Shown: positions 23,588 through 35,324 of the stretch, piece by piece
How the letters are laid out: each line of letters opens with the position of its first letter
Position numbering within the stretch: position 1 is the stretch's first letter
NCBI GenBank assembly: GCA_964017195.1
Contig: OZ024897.1
Span: forward strand, 35,499,536 to 35,563,535
Length of the DNA: 64,000 nucleotides
DNA from: Siderastrea radians
Lineage: Eukaryota > Cnidaria > Anthozoa > Scleractinia > Rhizangiidae
Direction: 5' to 3'
Notes under the pieces: generated by a model
The model's database searches: none
The model's input: only the letters and a program-made list of their open reading frames with translations
Told to the model about the DNA's origin: nothing
Translations under genes and position numbers: made by a program

Positions 23588-24010
23588 TGGGTTGTCCTTG
23601 AGTTTCCTGGCTTTCCTAAAATTTTATCACGTTTTAACACAGTTCATCTGTTTACTAAATAAGTCTTCCTTTAAAATGCTGTAAAGCAAAATTTCGTGAG
23701 CTGGGGCCCTTGTTTCTACATGGCACGTCTCTCTCAAAATCCATCAATTTTAGTCTTTCGAACACCGTCGTTTAAACCAAAACGGGTTATTTGGCCAAGG
23801 ACAACTATTTATAGTTGCAAAATCGAGTGGACCGCTTTTAGCGAAGTGCCACTTGAAGCACGGAAGCAAAAAAAAGCGAGAAAAATCATTTTCTTAAAAC
23901 TACAATATTTTTTTCAGTGTTTTTTGCCGCAAAGAAGACATTTTAAATTCCGAAGCCTATTATTTAGTGTAAAATCTTATTTCAAGTTCGGTGATTGTTG
24001 GAAACAGCTA
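23588..24010 (+). repeat. Segmental copy X2, displaced last part
   Basis: Matches 12335-12720 of copy X1 in the same orientation. Shared words include TTGAGTTTCCTGGCTTTC, TTCGAACACCGTCG and GAAGTGCCACTTGA versus GAAGGGCCACTTGA. The match continues weakly to the GCCTATTA block near 23960. Confidence 0.75.
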
Positions 24011-24627
24011 ATTACCAGCGGTCAAAGTGCAAAGAATCGCGGATACTTGTTACTTGTGATATCTCTGTTCGGTTCACAGCATCTACAGTGGCTCTTTCGG
24101 TATTTTTTCGATATTTCCTAAGATATTTGAACAGTTAATGTCTTAATGGCATTAGTCACTTATAAAACTCAAAAGGTTAGGAAAATATGGGGGAAATTAA
24201 CCTAGCGATGTATCATGATAGAAAAGCACATCAGTGCCAGAGATGCTTTGTACGAGGATCCCTAAGCAGGTAAATGGACATGGTTTCCTAAACGAAGAAG
24301 CCGATTTTCAGGTCGTTTGCCGCAGTAGAAAACTAAGAAACAAAGTGGAAAGGGGAACCGTTGTAAAGCTGCAAAACCGAAGGACGTGTTAAATTGACTG
24401 GATTTTGCTGAAGCAAAGCCTAGATGTAGAGATGGTAATTTATAATATGCAGAAGCACTGCTAGCCTGCGTCGCAGAAAATCTACACTGCCGTTATACTG
24501 TATTTCTAGGTTTTGAGACACTGCACCGCACGCCAAGGCACTGCCTGCTACTGTGACGATGAAAAATTCCTGGTTCTGTTTTCGAAAGATATAAATTTAT
24601 GCTCTAATATATTCGCTCTAGACATCA

Positions 24628-24777
24628 GGCCCCAGTTGTTCAAAAGTTGGATAGCGATATCCACCGAATAAATCTCTATCCAGTGGATAACGCAATTGGT
24701 TTCCCTAACACTTATCCACTGGATAGTGGTGATTTATCCGGTGGATAGCGCTATCCAACTTTTGAACAACTAGGGCC
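24628..24777. mobile_element. Hairpin MITE
   Basis: Inverted arms: the left starts GGCCCCAGTTGTTCAAAAGT and the right ends ACTTTTGAACAACTAGGGCC. They continue inward through GGATAGCG and TATCCACCG with few mismatches. The interior also repeats TATCCACTGGATA. No coding capacity; no clear target-site duplication. Confidence 0.8.
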
Positions 24778-24779
24778 AG

Positions 24780-27380
24780 GGACTGATGTGTCTCCGAAGA
24801 AGAGATTCTAGTCATTTTTAACAAATTGTTCATGATTACGAGAGCCGTACGTCTATCGATTTATGGATGGGGCACGGCGGTCGGCAAGTTTAAAGAGCAA
24901 GAAAGAAACGTTACTGCAAATCTTGACCAAAGGGGAACGACAGTTGAACAAGAGTTCAAGCTCGCGTTCTTGTTTAGACAGAAACTTTTGCATGCTCTAA
25001 GTGACTCAAGCGCGCGCACGTTTCGACCTCTAGCTTTCATTCATTCTCCTTCTCAACTCACATGAGCGCACAAGAAGACTTAAAACTCTCGCCTACTCTC
25101 ATGCTGCCTGGGGTGAAGGATAGTCGAAAGCAACTCTTGCTCCCCAACCTTCCCAAGTCAACCCATAACTTGATAGATGCATAGCTTTGAGTAAGAATCA
25201 ATTTTCCTATAATATAGGTGATAGAAAAACTTGATATCTGAAATCGATTGAATTCTGAGTTTAAGAGCAATGCCTAAATGTAAGCTTCAGTAAAATACCG
25301 AGGTTTACCATCATAAGTTTCCTTTTGCGAAGAGCAAGCGTACTTCACTTTCTTTAAGTATTCAAAACCACTGTCGATTGAATAAGAGATTTCTAAATGC
25401 AACAAATCAACGAAGTATAGACTCAGCCACGCAATAAAACTTCACTTTTGCCTGAGAATTCTTTTGCCTGCTTTTTGTAAGTCATTTGAAGAACGAGATT
25501 TGGAAAATATATTTCTGTTATAAAATGCCCCACAGCTGAATGAAGGTTATCACAAACACGCTTCGAAAGAAGTTTTGAAAGACTTTCATTATTAAACTCC
25601 AGTCAAATACAGAATCAGCTGACTGCTTTCATTGTTTACATCTCGATACACCAGTCGTATACTGGCAAGCTGCGAATTACGCCTTTCTCTGTTACCTGGA
25701 CACATTTTTTAGCAGTTTGATAAACGAAATGCTTACCTGATCAACAGAGAAATATGAAGTTTGTTTTAGTCTTGCAACGTTTCTCTGTCAAAATTTGTTT
25801 TCGGTTCTTACCGAAACGCTATGGCTGTGGGTCTTTCACGGCGCTATTTTTCGCTGTATTCTTGAGAGACGAAAAGGTTTATCCAGAAGAAAGATTTGGA
25901 TCTCATTGTCCTCAGCAGTGAGCTTTGTAGTTCAAATAATATTTTAGTTCTTAGCGAAGGAATGAAAATATCCTTTTAAGCGACAGCATGCTTGCTGACG
26001 TCATTTCATTGAGCACGGGCGTGCGTTTTGTTATATGGACAGCGCCTGATATCAGCAATCGGTCGCCCTCACTGGCTCTCTACCACCTGCTCTCTACCAA
26101 TACGCTATCATCTCGTATCGTGAGAATAGAGAAGTCGCACTAAAAAGATGATGAAATAGATGCTCCTTTTAAAAGAAGAGTTTTTTCGTAACCAGTAACA
26201 CTTCTCTTGATCTTGAGCCAACTCCCCGCAGCACGCCTTGATTTGGAAGAGGAATTGTCAATTGTGGACACCTAACCTGCCTAACTAAAAACGTAATTAA
26301 TATATATAAAATGGAAAATATTTATATACATTTAAAAAGCCTAATCACAACAATTAACTAAGCTAAAAAACAGTAAAAATATATCAAAATTCTGTTTCTT
26401 CAACTACATTAAAATATAAAAATAAAAATTATGTGCCTTCCTATATGTTTGCCATTTTCCCACACTTCAATGATGCTTTTACGAAAGATATTTCAGGAAA
26501 GATTCTTAGGTAAAGCTTGCAGTTTGCCGAAGATAGCTTGTCGATGTCAGTTTTCCTTCACCGCGGATTGCCATTTACGTAACACGGCAAGCCTCTCCGT
26601 GTATAGTTAGATTCCACTGTCGCCTAAATGTGTGCGGCCGTAAACTGATTTAACTGGGTACAAGTACGTAATTAAAATCAGAGACGATGTATAGACGGCT
26701 TGCGTAAACGTAAAACGTCGAGCGCTGTTCTGTTCTTTGGTGAGTGTATTCTCGCTAAATATGTCACCGACTTGCCTAAAAATTGGCAGGTAAGCTCCAA
26801 ATGTGCTCGACGGAAAATGGCTTTATCAAACTTGGGTTTTGCGTTTTTACGATATCTCTTTTTATTTCCACATATTCGAAAAAACTACCACTTAAAGCTT
26901 CAAAAATGTGTCAAACAATACCAATCTGAGACACGTTTTTTTGTTCAATATGTGCAGACTATATTCCGCAACAAACTGGTGCCAAGAAATAAACTCGGCT
27001 GCGCTTACGAAACGTCCTCACTGAAAACAATAAGCAGTAGTTTAATTTTAAAACGGTTTGATCAAAATTAGTCGTAAACACAAGATCTCTGTTAGCAGGC
27101 TTTCAGAAAATGTATATTCTATTAGGTGTTACGAATATTTTGTGCCTTATTTACAGCTAAACTAACACTACTTTGTTTCTGTGTAACCTCCATTTCGCGA
27201 ATCTTCATTAACAATTCACAAAAATAATAAGCAAAACTAGTCTGATTAACTGTACGTTATGATTGCTGAACATTTTAACGCTTTACAAACCTGACATGGT
27301 TACGGGGTGACAAATAGTACTGTAGAAATGTTGAGTACAAGCCTTTTGAAATTTTTTCTGCAATAAAATTATTATTATTT
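24780..27380. other. Intergenic, nothing recognised
   Basis: AT-rich anonymous DNA. Frames at 24826-25065, 25058-25270 and 26700-27071 lack domains and are not framed by good splice sites. Confidence 0.45.
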
Positions 27381-27430
27381 TAAATTAGTGTCACAATATA
27401 AAATCGGTTCGTGGTTTTCTTTAATGCAGT

Positions 27431-27664
27431 TAATTCCCTCAATCCTCATACTCGAGAGTACGATGAAACTGAACATTGATGGCAGCCATATCGATGCTAA
27501 CACAGTGCGCTCTATTGCTCTCTATATCAATGCAATATTGGCCACCATTGGCGTAGTATGTACGTTGGCGTATGCCTCAGTTCGGACATCACATAACTTG
27601 GCTAATATTACGAGTGGCTTCCTATTCATTATTCCTTGCATTGCGGGAAAATTTACTAGGAAAA
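27431..27664 (+). CDS. Possible isolated exon encoding two membrane segments
   Basis: After a TTTCTTTAATGCAG acceptor, an open stretch encodes MKLNIDGSHIDANTVRS, then hydrophobic segments around IALYINAILATIGVVCTLAY and GFLFIIPCIAG. It can end at a GTAAAG donor at 27665 or at a stop 12 nt further on. No family is recognised and no partner exon was found on this strand, so it may equally be chance. Confidence 0.2.
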
Positions 27665-28040
27665 GTAAAGTTATATAGAAATCTCGTTTTCATCGTTTAC
27701 AGAATCGAACCTCCTTCCGGCGGGAGCAAAACAAAAGTTCAACTCGCAGATAATAAAATCCATGCTGCCAGCCAAGACCTTTCTTCACTGTCAAGATCCA
27801 TTGCCCAATAATGTTCGGCGATATTCCCTCCCATTTCTAAGCTATCCGCACTATATCCAGGGATATTTGCTATTCAGCTTTATTAGATACTACGAAATTA
27901 ACATCGGACAAATTTACTTTATGGAAAGTGCGCGCTTACGAATTAAGAAGTGTTGTATCATTAAACTCGCTATGATCACTGGCTCATTCGTTTTCTAATA
28001 AGGTACAAAGAGCGAATAAAAAGTCATATTTTGTTCTAAC

Positions 28041-28077
28041 TTTTATTTTATTTTGTTTTATTTTATTTTATTTTATA
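28041..28077. repeat. (TTTTA)n microsatellite
   Basis: Pentanucleotide run with one or two interruptions. Confidence 0.9.
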
Positions 28078-28126
28078 GGTACTGAGATTTGTTTGCGAAA
28101 TTTTTGCAGCAGAAGTTGTGTTTTAC

Positions 28127-29220
28127 CAAACACATTGGCTGTTTTCTCTGCTAGAAAGGCGTTGTCCTTCTAGCACAAACTTGAAAAGAGAACGTTTAGT
28201 TCGACTGTGTATATATGCGTCTCGTAGTTCGTCAGTACAAAGACGTGCGCAAGGTGGACTGGGCGTCCAGTAGCTAAGTCCGTCTTTCAAGCCAAAATTC
28301 AAGCCGATAGTTCGTTCGTACAGATAATCCATACGTACCGATCTTTACAAAGAGGAACGTCCACGCTATAATTAGAGAAACTAAACTTTGTTTACCCAAC
28401 CTGGTAGCAAACGGGCAGTGTATTTCTAGTATAAGAAGGTTCAAATTTTTGTCGTATTGTCCGTGGAGTGCCGTTTGGTCACGTCAGTTTTCTTCTTAGA
28501 CACCCAACGAAGAAATCTTAGCTGAAATTATAGTCATTTTCGGTTTTCTTCTATCGTTTTGTGGACCTTTAAAGGCATATTTTCAAGCCAGTACAACAGT
28601 TTGCCGTCTGTTAGGATCTTTTGCCCTCAATATTTGAACGGTAAAAAAAAAAGAAAATTAGGAAACGAAGTCTTATTTCCCAATTTAACGAACTGACGTT
28701 GCCTTCCGGAAATTCCTTAGAGGTCTTTTTTTATCCCTGCTAAAGCAAAAGGCATTTTTGGCCCTGTTCGAGGAGACAGTTTACAGCGGAAAAGTGAAAG
28801 GTTTTCATCAATAATAATATCAGCATAAGTTAAAGGCGACTCACGCAGCCCTCCGAACAGATATTCCACCTAAAAAGTGGTTTGGTAACTTCTGAGTCTC
28901 TATAAAGTAAAATCAATGAGCATTTACTCACTTGTTTAGTAAACCAGCGTCAACTGCAACCCAGTGAATAAGTGACCTACTTGTAAGTCTACGGTAAACA
29001 GCAAAGTGGGCGGTTTTGATGGCAACCCTACGTTTTTCAAGGGCTAATTTCCATATTCCATATTTGCTTGGTCCAATACAATGTACGCATGTGACAAAAG
29101 ACATCCACATGAGAAAGCTCATATCAATCGGCCTGCCGCGGCGTCTGGCCCACAGTAGCTCGGGAAAGATCATGAAAACACAACACCCCACTAGGAAAGT
29201 TGGTATAATGGAGCGACTTA
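28127..29220 (-). CDS. Possible two-exon fragment of an unknown gene
   Basis: Exon 29220-28932 follows a CAG acceptor and ends at a strong GTGAGT donor. It encodes a possibly membrane-associated stretch with FLVGCCVFMIFPELLW, RRRGRPIDMSFLMWM and FAVYRRLTSRS. A second open stretch, 28342 or 28332 to 28127, encodes MDYLYERTIGLNFGLKDGLS and RLCTDELRDAY and ends at a GTAAAA donor. If its acceptor is the AAAG at about 28343, the phases agree. No family is recognised; the evidence is only length, splice sites and protein-like composition. The joining of the two exons is speculative. Confidence 0.25.
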
Positions 29221-29239
29221 CTGGCCACTTATTTTAAAA

Positions 29240-30480
29240 ACCGAAAAAAATCCTTCAAACCAATAAAACTTTAATATTTCCAGTTGTAGTCAGTACTTGT
29301 ATATCTCCTTGGCAATTACGTCCTTTCATAATCGTTCATTTCATACATTTATATTTGCTTTTCTTGAGGGGTGGGTGCAATGGGAAAGTAAGGAAAACAA
29401 AGCAAGAAAATTTTGTGATCCATTTGGTTGCTTTTCTGTCTTTACCCAGCTTTCATGCTTTCATTTTTGGCGGCCTACTCTGTTTCAAAATTCCTCGAAA
29501 AACTGCCTAAAACAGGTTAATCTTTAGTTAGCATCCTTTAATAAACTTTGTAACCTTATTTAACTGATTGAATGTTTTCTGTTTTGGCTTCCAAGTTACA
29601 AGTTTCATTTACAGTTATTGTTGTTCCTGGATTTGCTATATACTGGAAATCAAATTTCAACATGACTCATTCATTTATTAGGTTGCAAATGTTAGAAAGT
29701 TTAAAAGCTAAAAACCAACTGTGTTCTTTAGCGCGAAGAATTAAATGTTCTTATCCCAGAGCTTTTTGCGGTTCTCCGTTTCCTGGTCGAAAACATGGAC
29801 GACAGTTTCGACGGGGATCAAAATTTTAAACATAGGCATGCATGAGATATTTCTGGTGAGCTATTTTGTGATTCCACTTAGTTTCCAAGCAATGTGACAA
29901 AACATAAACAGCACAATCTGAGTACTTGACAATATGGGGCATTCCACCTTCTCTCTTCATATAATTTGCACGTACACACTTCGCTGCTGATATTACCCAC
30001 TCATCAAAACCCAGGCCACCCACACACATCGTGTCTGGTTGCCTGTGAACCGACATTACAAACTGGACACTCTCACGTCAGCTGCGAGCCAAAGATTCTT
30101 TTTTCGAGATTTAACTATCATAGCCTTAGAAAAAACAGTTACGTTTTACGGAAACCAACATAAGCTTTGACACAACGGAGAAGCGCAAGGAAAATTTTCA
30201 CCTTATTTCATGATCTTTAGAAAAACACTACACGGGTGATCATTTTGAGTCGGTTTAAAGACAGACATAATGAAAAAAAGGTCTCTTTTTGATGTTGCAA
30301 TGCATAAGAAGTTCCCAGCAAGGTTTATAAGTGATCGGTAATGTCAACAAAAAGATATTTACAAGGTTTTCTTCAAGATCATAGACGCCATGCATGCCTA
30401 CGTTTTTATTCTTTTCTAGCGGCATGATTAGATTTCTGTTAATTTATTCATTCCTCTTTTTTTTTGTGAGTAACCTTTTA
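29240..30480. other. Anonymous sequence
   Basis: One minus-strand frame (30056-29826, with GFDEWVISAAKCVRANY and YSDCAVYVLSHCLETKW) looks protein-like but has a stop directly upstream and no clear acceptor. Not called as a gene. Confidence 0.3.
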
Positions 30481-30484
30481 GAGG

Positions 30485-30653
30485 CAATAGCCCTTTTCAC
30501 GGTTACCTTTTCTCATTTGCATTACAATGACTTTGAACGTGGATGTGAGGCAATTTCGGGCAATTTTGCACTATTTGCCCGAAATTGCCTCACATTCACG
30601 TTCAATTATATTATAATGCAAATGAGAAAAGTGAACTGTGAAAAGGGCTATTG
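30485..30653. mobile_element. Hairpin MITE
   Basis: Ends are CAATAGCCCTTTTCAC and GTGAAAAGGGCTATTG. The arms continue through TCTCATTTGCATTA and GAGGCAATTTCGGGCAA, with a spacer of about 10 bp at the centre. The 101-codon frame over it reads the hairpin. Confidence 0.8.
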
Positions 30654-30699
30654 TTCATTTTATACCGATAACAATGTAACTAGTTGGCGCCTTAAGTAA

Positions 30700-32200
30700 T
30701 GAAAAAAGATTTCATTAAAAACTCAATTGAAAAGCGGTGTTCAGTGTGTAAGTATAATAACTTCACTTATAATGCAAACATTTTCTTATTGTGGACACAG
30801 TTCACTTGGTATCGGAAAGATGGGACTTCGTCTCTGTAAGCACATCGCTGTCAATTACGAAAAATTAAAAGTGAAACTGAATCCAAACTCCACAAAAGCA
30901 ATAAACAAGATGGTTGCAAAGTTAGTAAAAATCCTAGCAACATATTAATCAGAGGTTTTAGTGAGTTCAAAGTTGAAAGTGATAATTATGTAAAAGCACA
31001 CCATTTTCACGTAATTTAGAGTCCGTTGGCACCTTCTTTTACCTCACCTCAACATAGGAGATGTTAGCGAAAAGCGCTTCTTTTTTATTAGGTCCTTTCA
31101 GGGTTTTTAAAATGGACAGAGTGAAATCTAACACAGTTTGATCGTTCAAATCTTTGGCTGGATCTCGGGGTGACACTTGATCCATCTTTGGGTATAGGGG
31201 TGCCGCTGAGGGTTTGAATCCTGACCCCGTTTAGATGAAAAAAAAAAGTCTAAAATACCTACCCTGTGTAGGACATCACTCTGTATTTTTCGACCCTGTT
31301 TACGACAAAGGACAGAAAAAAAACTCTTGTTTTATATCATTTTATAGTGTTTCAAAGATCGGCAAATGCCTCCGATCTAGGATCATGTGCTCCTGATACC
31401 GTATAAAGCCATACTTAACAACAACAGTCGTGCAACCATGCCCTGTTTCAGGTTTACAACAGTTTCAAACTGTTTACAAAAGTTTCAGTTTCAGTTACAA
31501 CAGTTTCAGTAAAAACTCGCATAAAAATTAGTTCAGCCCTAATCAGGACAGAGAGGCCAAAAACCATACGCTGTCCAGCAGCACGTCCCATATAGGCCAC
31601 ATAAGGGAGTACACCACTACACCCTCCACCTTCCCCCCCGCGAGAGCTGTATACTTGATTGGCAGAGAATTTAGGGATCTTTCGAATTTAAGTGACCTCT
31701 GTTGCCTTCCCCTTTTTTTCAAGCACCAAGCCACATTTTTCGTCTCCGAAACAAAAGGCATTTATTTATCTAAAACCGATCAAAGTTCGAGGTCACATTT
31801 CGATAACGGCAGCTCTACTTTTTCATTATAATCAAATCCGAATATCTGAAGCGAGCGAACAAATTATTCATCAAACCGAGTGGTAAGTGCTCCTGTTTAT
31901 TTCTGTACGTCTATGTAGACTTCTGGAATATGTGGGCAACCCAAAGAAAACGATTCTAGTTCATTTTTTTTAATTACCCTGTAAAACGGAAAAACCGTAT
32001 TTAAATTCATTTGTCAGTACCAACACGCCTCAAAGTGTAAATAAAAGGCGAGAAGTACGCGGTTAGTACCTGAAAAAAATCCATTGAATTTAAATTTTTG
32101 GTGTACCAAAACTGTTCGTTGTAGATTGTGAATATGTCTTTTCGCACAGAGTTGAATATTTATTCCAGCGGAATTGTATTGTATACATCCACATAACACG
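30700..32200. other. Intergenic with one dispersed-repeat-like block
   Basis: Around 31150-31340 there is a block with GGGTGACACTTGATCCATCT and GTATAGGGGTGCCGCTGAGG that looks like a decayed repeat. The rest is AT-rich and anonymous; frames 30727-30948 and 31543-31886 have no support. Confidence 0.4.
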
Positions 32201-32237
32201 CACTAAGAAAGCTCACCACATGCGTTTTTTTTTTGTT

Positions 32238-32465
32238 CACTCACTCATTCATTCATTCATTCATTCGTTCATTCATTCATTCATTCATTCATTCATTCAT
32301 TCATTCATTCATTCATCCATCAATCCATTTATCCATCCATCCATCCATCCACCTATCTATTCATTCTTTCTTTCTTTCATTCGTTCGTTCGTTTGCTTGT
32401 TTTTTGTTATTTATTTATTTATTTATTTGTTTACTTATTTATTTATTTATTTATTTATTCATTTC
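32238..32465. repeat. Compound microsatellite (CATT)n, (ATCC)n, (TTTA)n
   Basis: Consecutive tetranucleotide tracts. The 175- and 82-codon frames that read as Ser-Phe-Ile-His repeats come from these tracts. Confidence 0.95.
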
Positions 32466-32803
32466 AATAAAAGTAAAATAAAGTTTGGCTTATTCTCAGC
32501 CGGTAGCTTCCAGCAATTAAATCGCGGAGGGACAAGAAGTCACAAACCCTTTATTTATATTTGGTCTCTTAAAACACACTTTAAAAGAAACAACAAAACA
32601 TTTCTTCTTTTCGTTTCTGAACAACAACAGTACGCCATTTCAGGCAGCTTTGTTTTTTATCGTTCTTTTTTTCGCGGAGTTTTTTCCCTGGGTTTGTGCT
32701 CCTTTTCTTGGAAAAAACCTCAAGATGGCGCCTTCAATCCAATGTAAGACATCTTTTTAAGTCATTTTGTTCCAGAAAAACCGTATGCAATAATCTCATA
32801 ACT

Positions 32804-32959
32804 GGAAAATGAACCTTGCCAATATTTCAGTTTTATTTAAAACCTTCCTCAGGGCAACTTAGGAAAAACAACAAAGTCACAGAGTTCCTCAGGTTTTCCT
32901 CAGTTGCCCCGAGGAAATTTTTTTTTAGAAAACCGAAATATTGGCAAGGTTCATTTTCC
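32804..32959. mobile_element. Hairpin MITE
   Basis: Arms start GGAAAATGAACCTTGCCAAT and end ATTGGCAAGGTTCATTTTCC. Inner parts pair less well around CTCAGGGCAACT and AGTTGCCCCGAG. No coding capacity. Confidence 0.75.
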
Positions 32960-32969
32960 TAATTAGCAA

Positions 32970-34180
32970 TAATGTTTAGAGAAAGTGAGGACGTACAGTC
33001 TGTTTGTTTAAGTACACACCATAGGTTGTATTCACAAAAAGCAAAAGAAATTATACTAGTCTAATGAATGACATAGCATACATAATGACATAGCATACAC
33101 ACTGTCTAACGCAGCGTTGGGCAACGATGATTGTGTTAGCCACTCAGTGACGCTTATTTGCCAGAAGATCACCGTGAATGTCTGGCAAGATAATTTATGT
33201 TAAGGCTACTAACCATAATAATGTAACGTCTTTATGTGCCCTTGATAGTAAGAAGACCATACAGAAGATTACATTGCAAACCTAACGCCTAATGTCTACT
33301 GAAATCCAATAAAACATTTTAGCTAAACAGAGGTTTTACAGCATTCAAACTATAGTTATTAACAAGTCTGAATGATCTCTACCAGGAAAACAGCTGATTA
33401 AAAACATCTGTAAGTGTACTACCTCGAGACATAACCTTTGCAACTGCCAATTGAATATATAAAGCGCTACCACGTTTCACCCCGTTGCACTGCCAGCATC
33501 AACAGTCCATAAGTCTCCAGCCCCCAAAATTAGTGATCATCGTTAATGAAAATAGGTTATTGTTTAAAAGGGCCACTGCAGGGAAGAGCCACTTGAATTC
33601 TACAATGTCTATTCGTTTTCCCCCAAAGTATAGAGAAGAGCCAATCTTGTTTTAAATTGAGATTAGATTTTGATTTCTGAATTGAATTCCCGTGTCGTAC
33701 TCTAGGATGAGTGGAAAAAGTATTCGGCGAATTTTATAAAAAGGCTGGTTCTGGTTCTACTTCTTGCGCTTAATATACGTGTTGCATTGAAGAGAATCCG
33801 ACTCTTAATTGCTTAAAGCTCTGCTTGTAACCGGTATTATCACAGACACTTCTTAGAACTGTAAAAAATTTTCGTTCATTACGATGTCAATTTTCTCTCA
33901 GCCAGGTAGTGATGAGAATAAAGTAAATCATCAGTTCCAGGATGTTGTCTTGATATACCGCCAGTGCTACTGACCAAAGTCTAATTTCCCCAATACATCG
34001 TCTAATGTTCTCATCAATACATTGTTAACCAGACAGGTGGTGAGAACTTGAAGAATCATCAGCGAGGGATATTCAGATCAGACTACAAGATTAAGTACGA
34101 GTGCCACTTTCGAAGTCTTTTCAAATTTCAGAACAGCTACGCTCGCAGAGCCCTCCTCACCCTTGTTGCTGGCCAGTAGA
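32970..34180. other. Intergenic, nothing recognised
   Basis: Anonymous DNA; no ORF with domain signature, no RNA gene. A small direct repeat CATAGCATACAT occurs at about 33072-33100. Confidence 0.45.
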
Positions 34181-34194
34181 GAAGGATGCCAGAT

Positions 34195-35262
34195 ACAACA
34201 ACAACAAAAACAACAATAACCTTTATTTGCAAGACTATAATTATTTACAGTATAGCAAAAGGTACGTAAAAAACAAGAACAAAAAGAAAAAGAAATAATA
34301 ATGCCGATTATGATATTAATAACAAATAATCAAGTGACATTTATCGTAAATGAAGATAAATATCATCGGAGTTCATCAGTTTAATCACCAGGTCCGAGTA
34401 AGATAGCTGCTGAAAATTATGGGCATGACTTTGTATTTGAGCGAAAAATTCATTTCTAAGTTTGAAATATTTCGGGCAATAGCAGAGGAAGTGAATTTCA
34501 TCTTCAATTTCACTGGAGTCACAAACTGGACATAACCTTTTGTCGTGAGGAGTTTGGTTATATCTTCCAGTTTCGATCATAAGTTTATGATTGCTTAGGC
34601 GTAATTTTACCAAAGCCTTTCTATTGATTGTTTTTCTAGGTAGGTTTAAATAACTTGAAATTTCATAACAATGTTTAAACGTATTATAAAACTCTATTTT
34701 CCTTGTATAATTAACTGAATACCGCCACCGAGTAATATACTTCTGTTCCATTATATCTTTATATCTTGACATTTTGGTTTTATCTAAATTGTTGGGAACA
34801 AAATTCGGTAGATTATAAGATTTGGATAATTCCATAATATTACTATAAAAACTAATATTGCCATTAGAATGAAGATTTAGAGATAAAAGTAATGCTTGTT
34901 TTACAATAGGGTCTTCATCCTTCTCAAAAAGATACATAATGTAGTTAAGAATTTTTTCATTATAATACCAACTATTAATGGAAATCTACCTAATTCACCT
35001 CTACATGCAGGGTTAGAAGCCTTATTACTTACTTCCAAGTATCGCTTGCAGAAGTGTAAGTGGGTTTTTTCAATTGGAGAGCTATCCCACGTTTTAAAAT
35101 CCTGTTTCTGGTAAGCTCCCCAAATTTCACAGTTGTAGGATAGTATGGGCGTGATCATCGTATCGAATATTTTACAAGCCAAAGAAGGTTTTAATCTACT
35201 AATGTCTATGTTTTTTTAAGCTGAAAAGAGCGTGAAGAGCTTTCTCTTTCAAGTGTTCGAGA
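34195..35262 (-). mobile_element. CR1/L2-like LINE, 5'-truncated C-terminal part
   Basis: Minus-strand frames 35182-34901 and 34937-34341 encode the segment after the RT domain. It shows KIFDTMITPILSYNCEIWG, LHFCKRYLEVSNKASN and a terminal CPVC-x(12)-HFLCYC zinc-knuckle-like motif (CPVCDSSEIEDEIHFLCYC). A frameshift separates the two frames near 34910. The 3' end has AATAAAGGTTATTG and a TTGTTG-rich tail at about 34195-34230. The 5' end stops near LKEKALHALFSLKK. This is the usual 5'-truncated form of a dead LINE. Confidence 0.82.
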
Positions 35263-35324
35263 GACACACATTAAAATTGAGATGATCAGATGACCAACGT
35301 TGGTGTGACCGATGACAACCTAAG

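Noticed and set aside
29826..30056. Minus-strand ORF with protein-like composition
   Set aside because: A stop lies directly upstream in frame and no acceptor fits; evidence too thin for a gene call.
32220..32747. 175-codon ORF with Ser-Phe-Ile-His repeats
   Set aside because: Translation of tetranucleotide microsatellites; such frames arise from repeats without stops.
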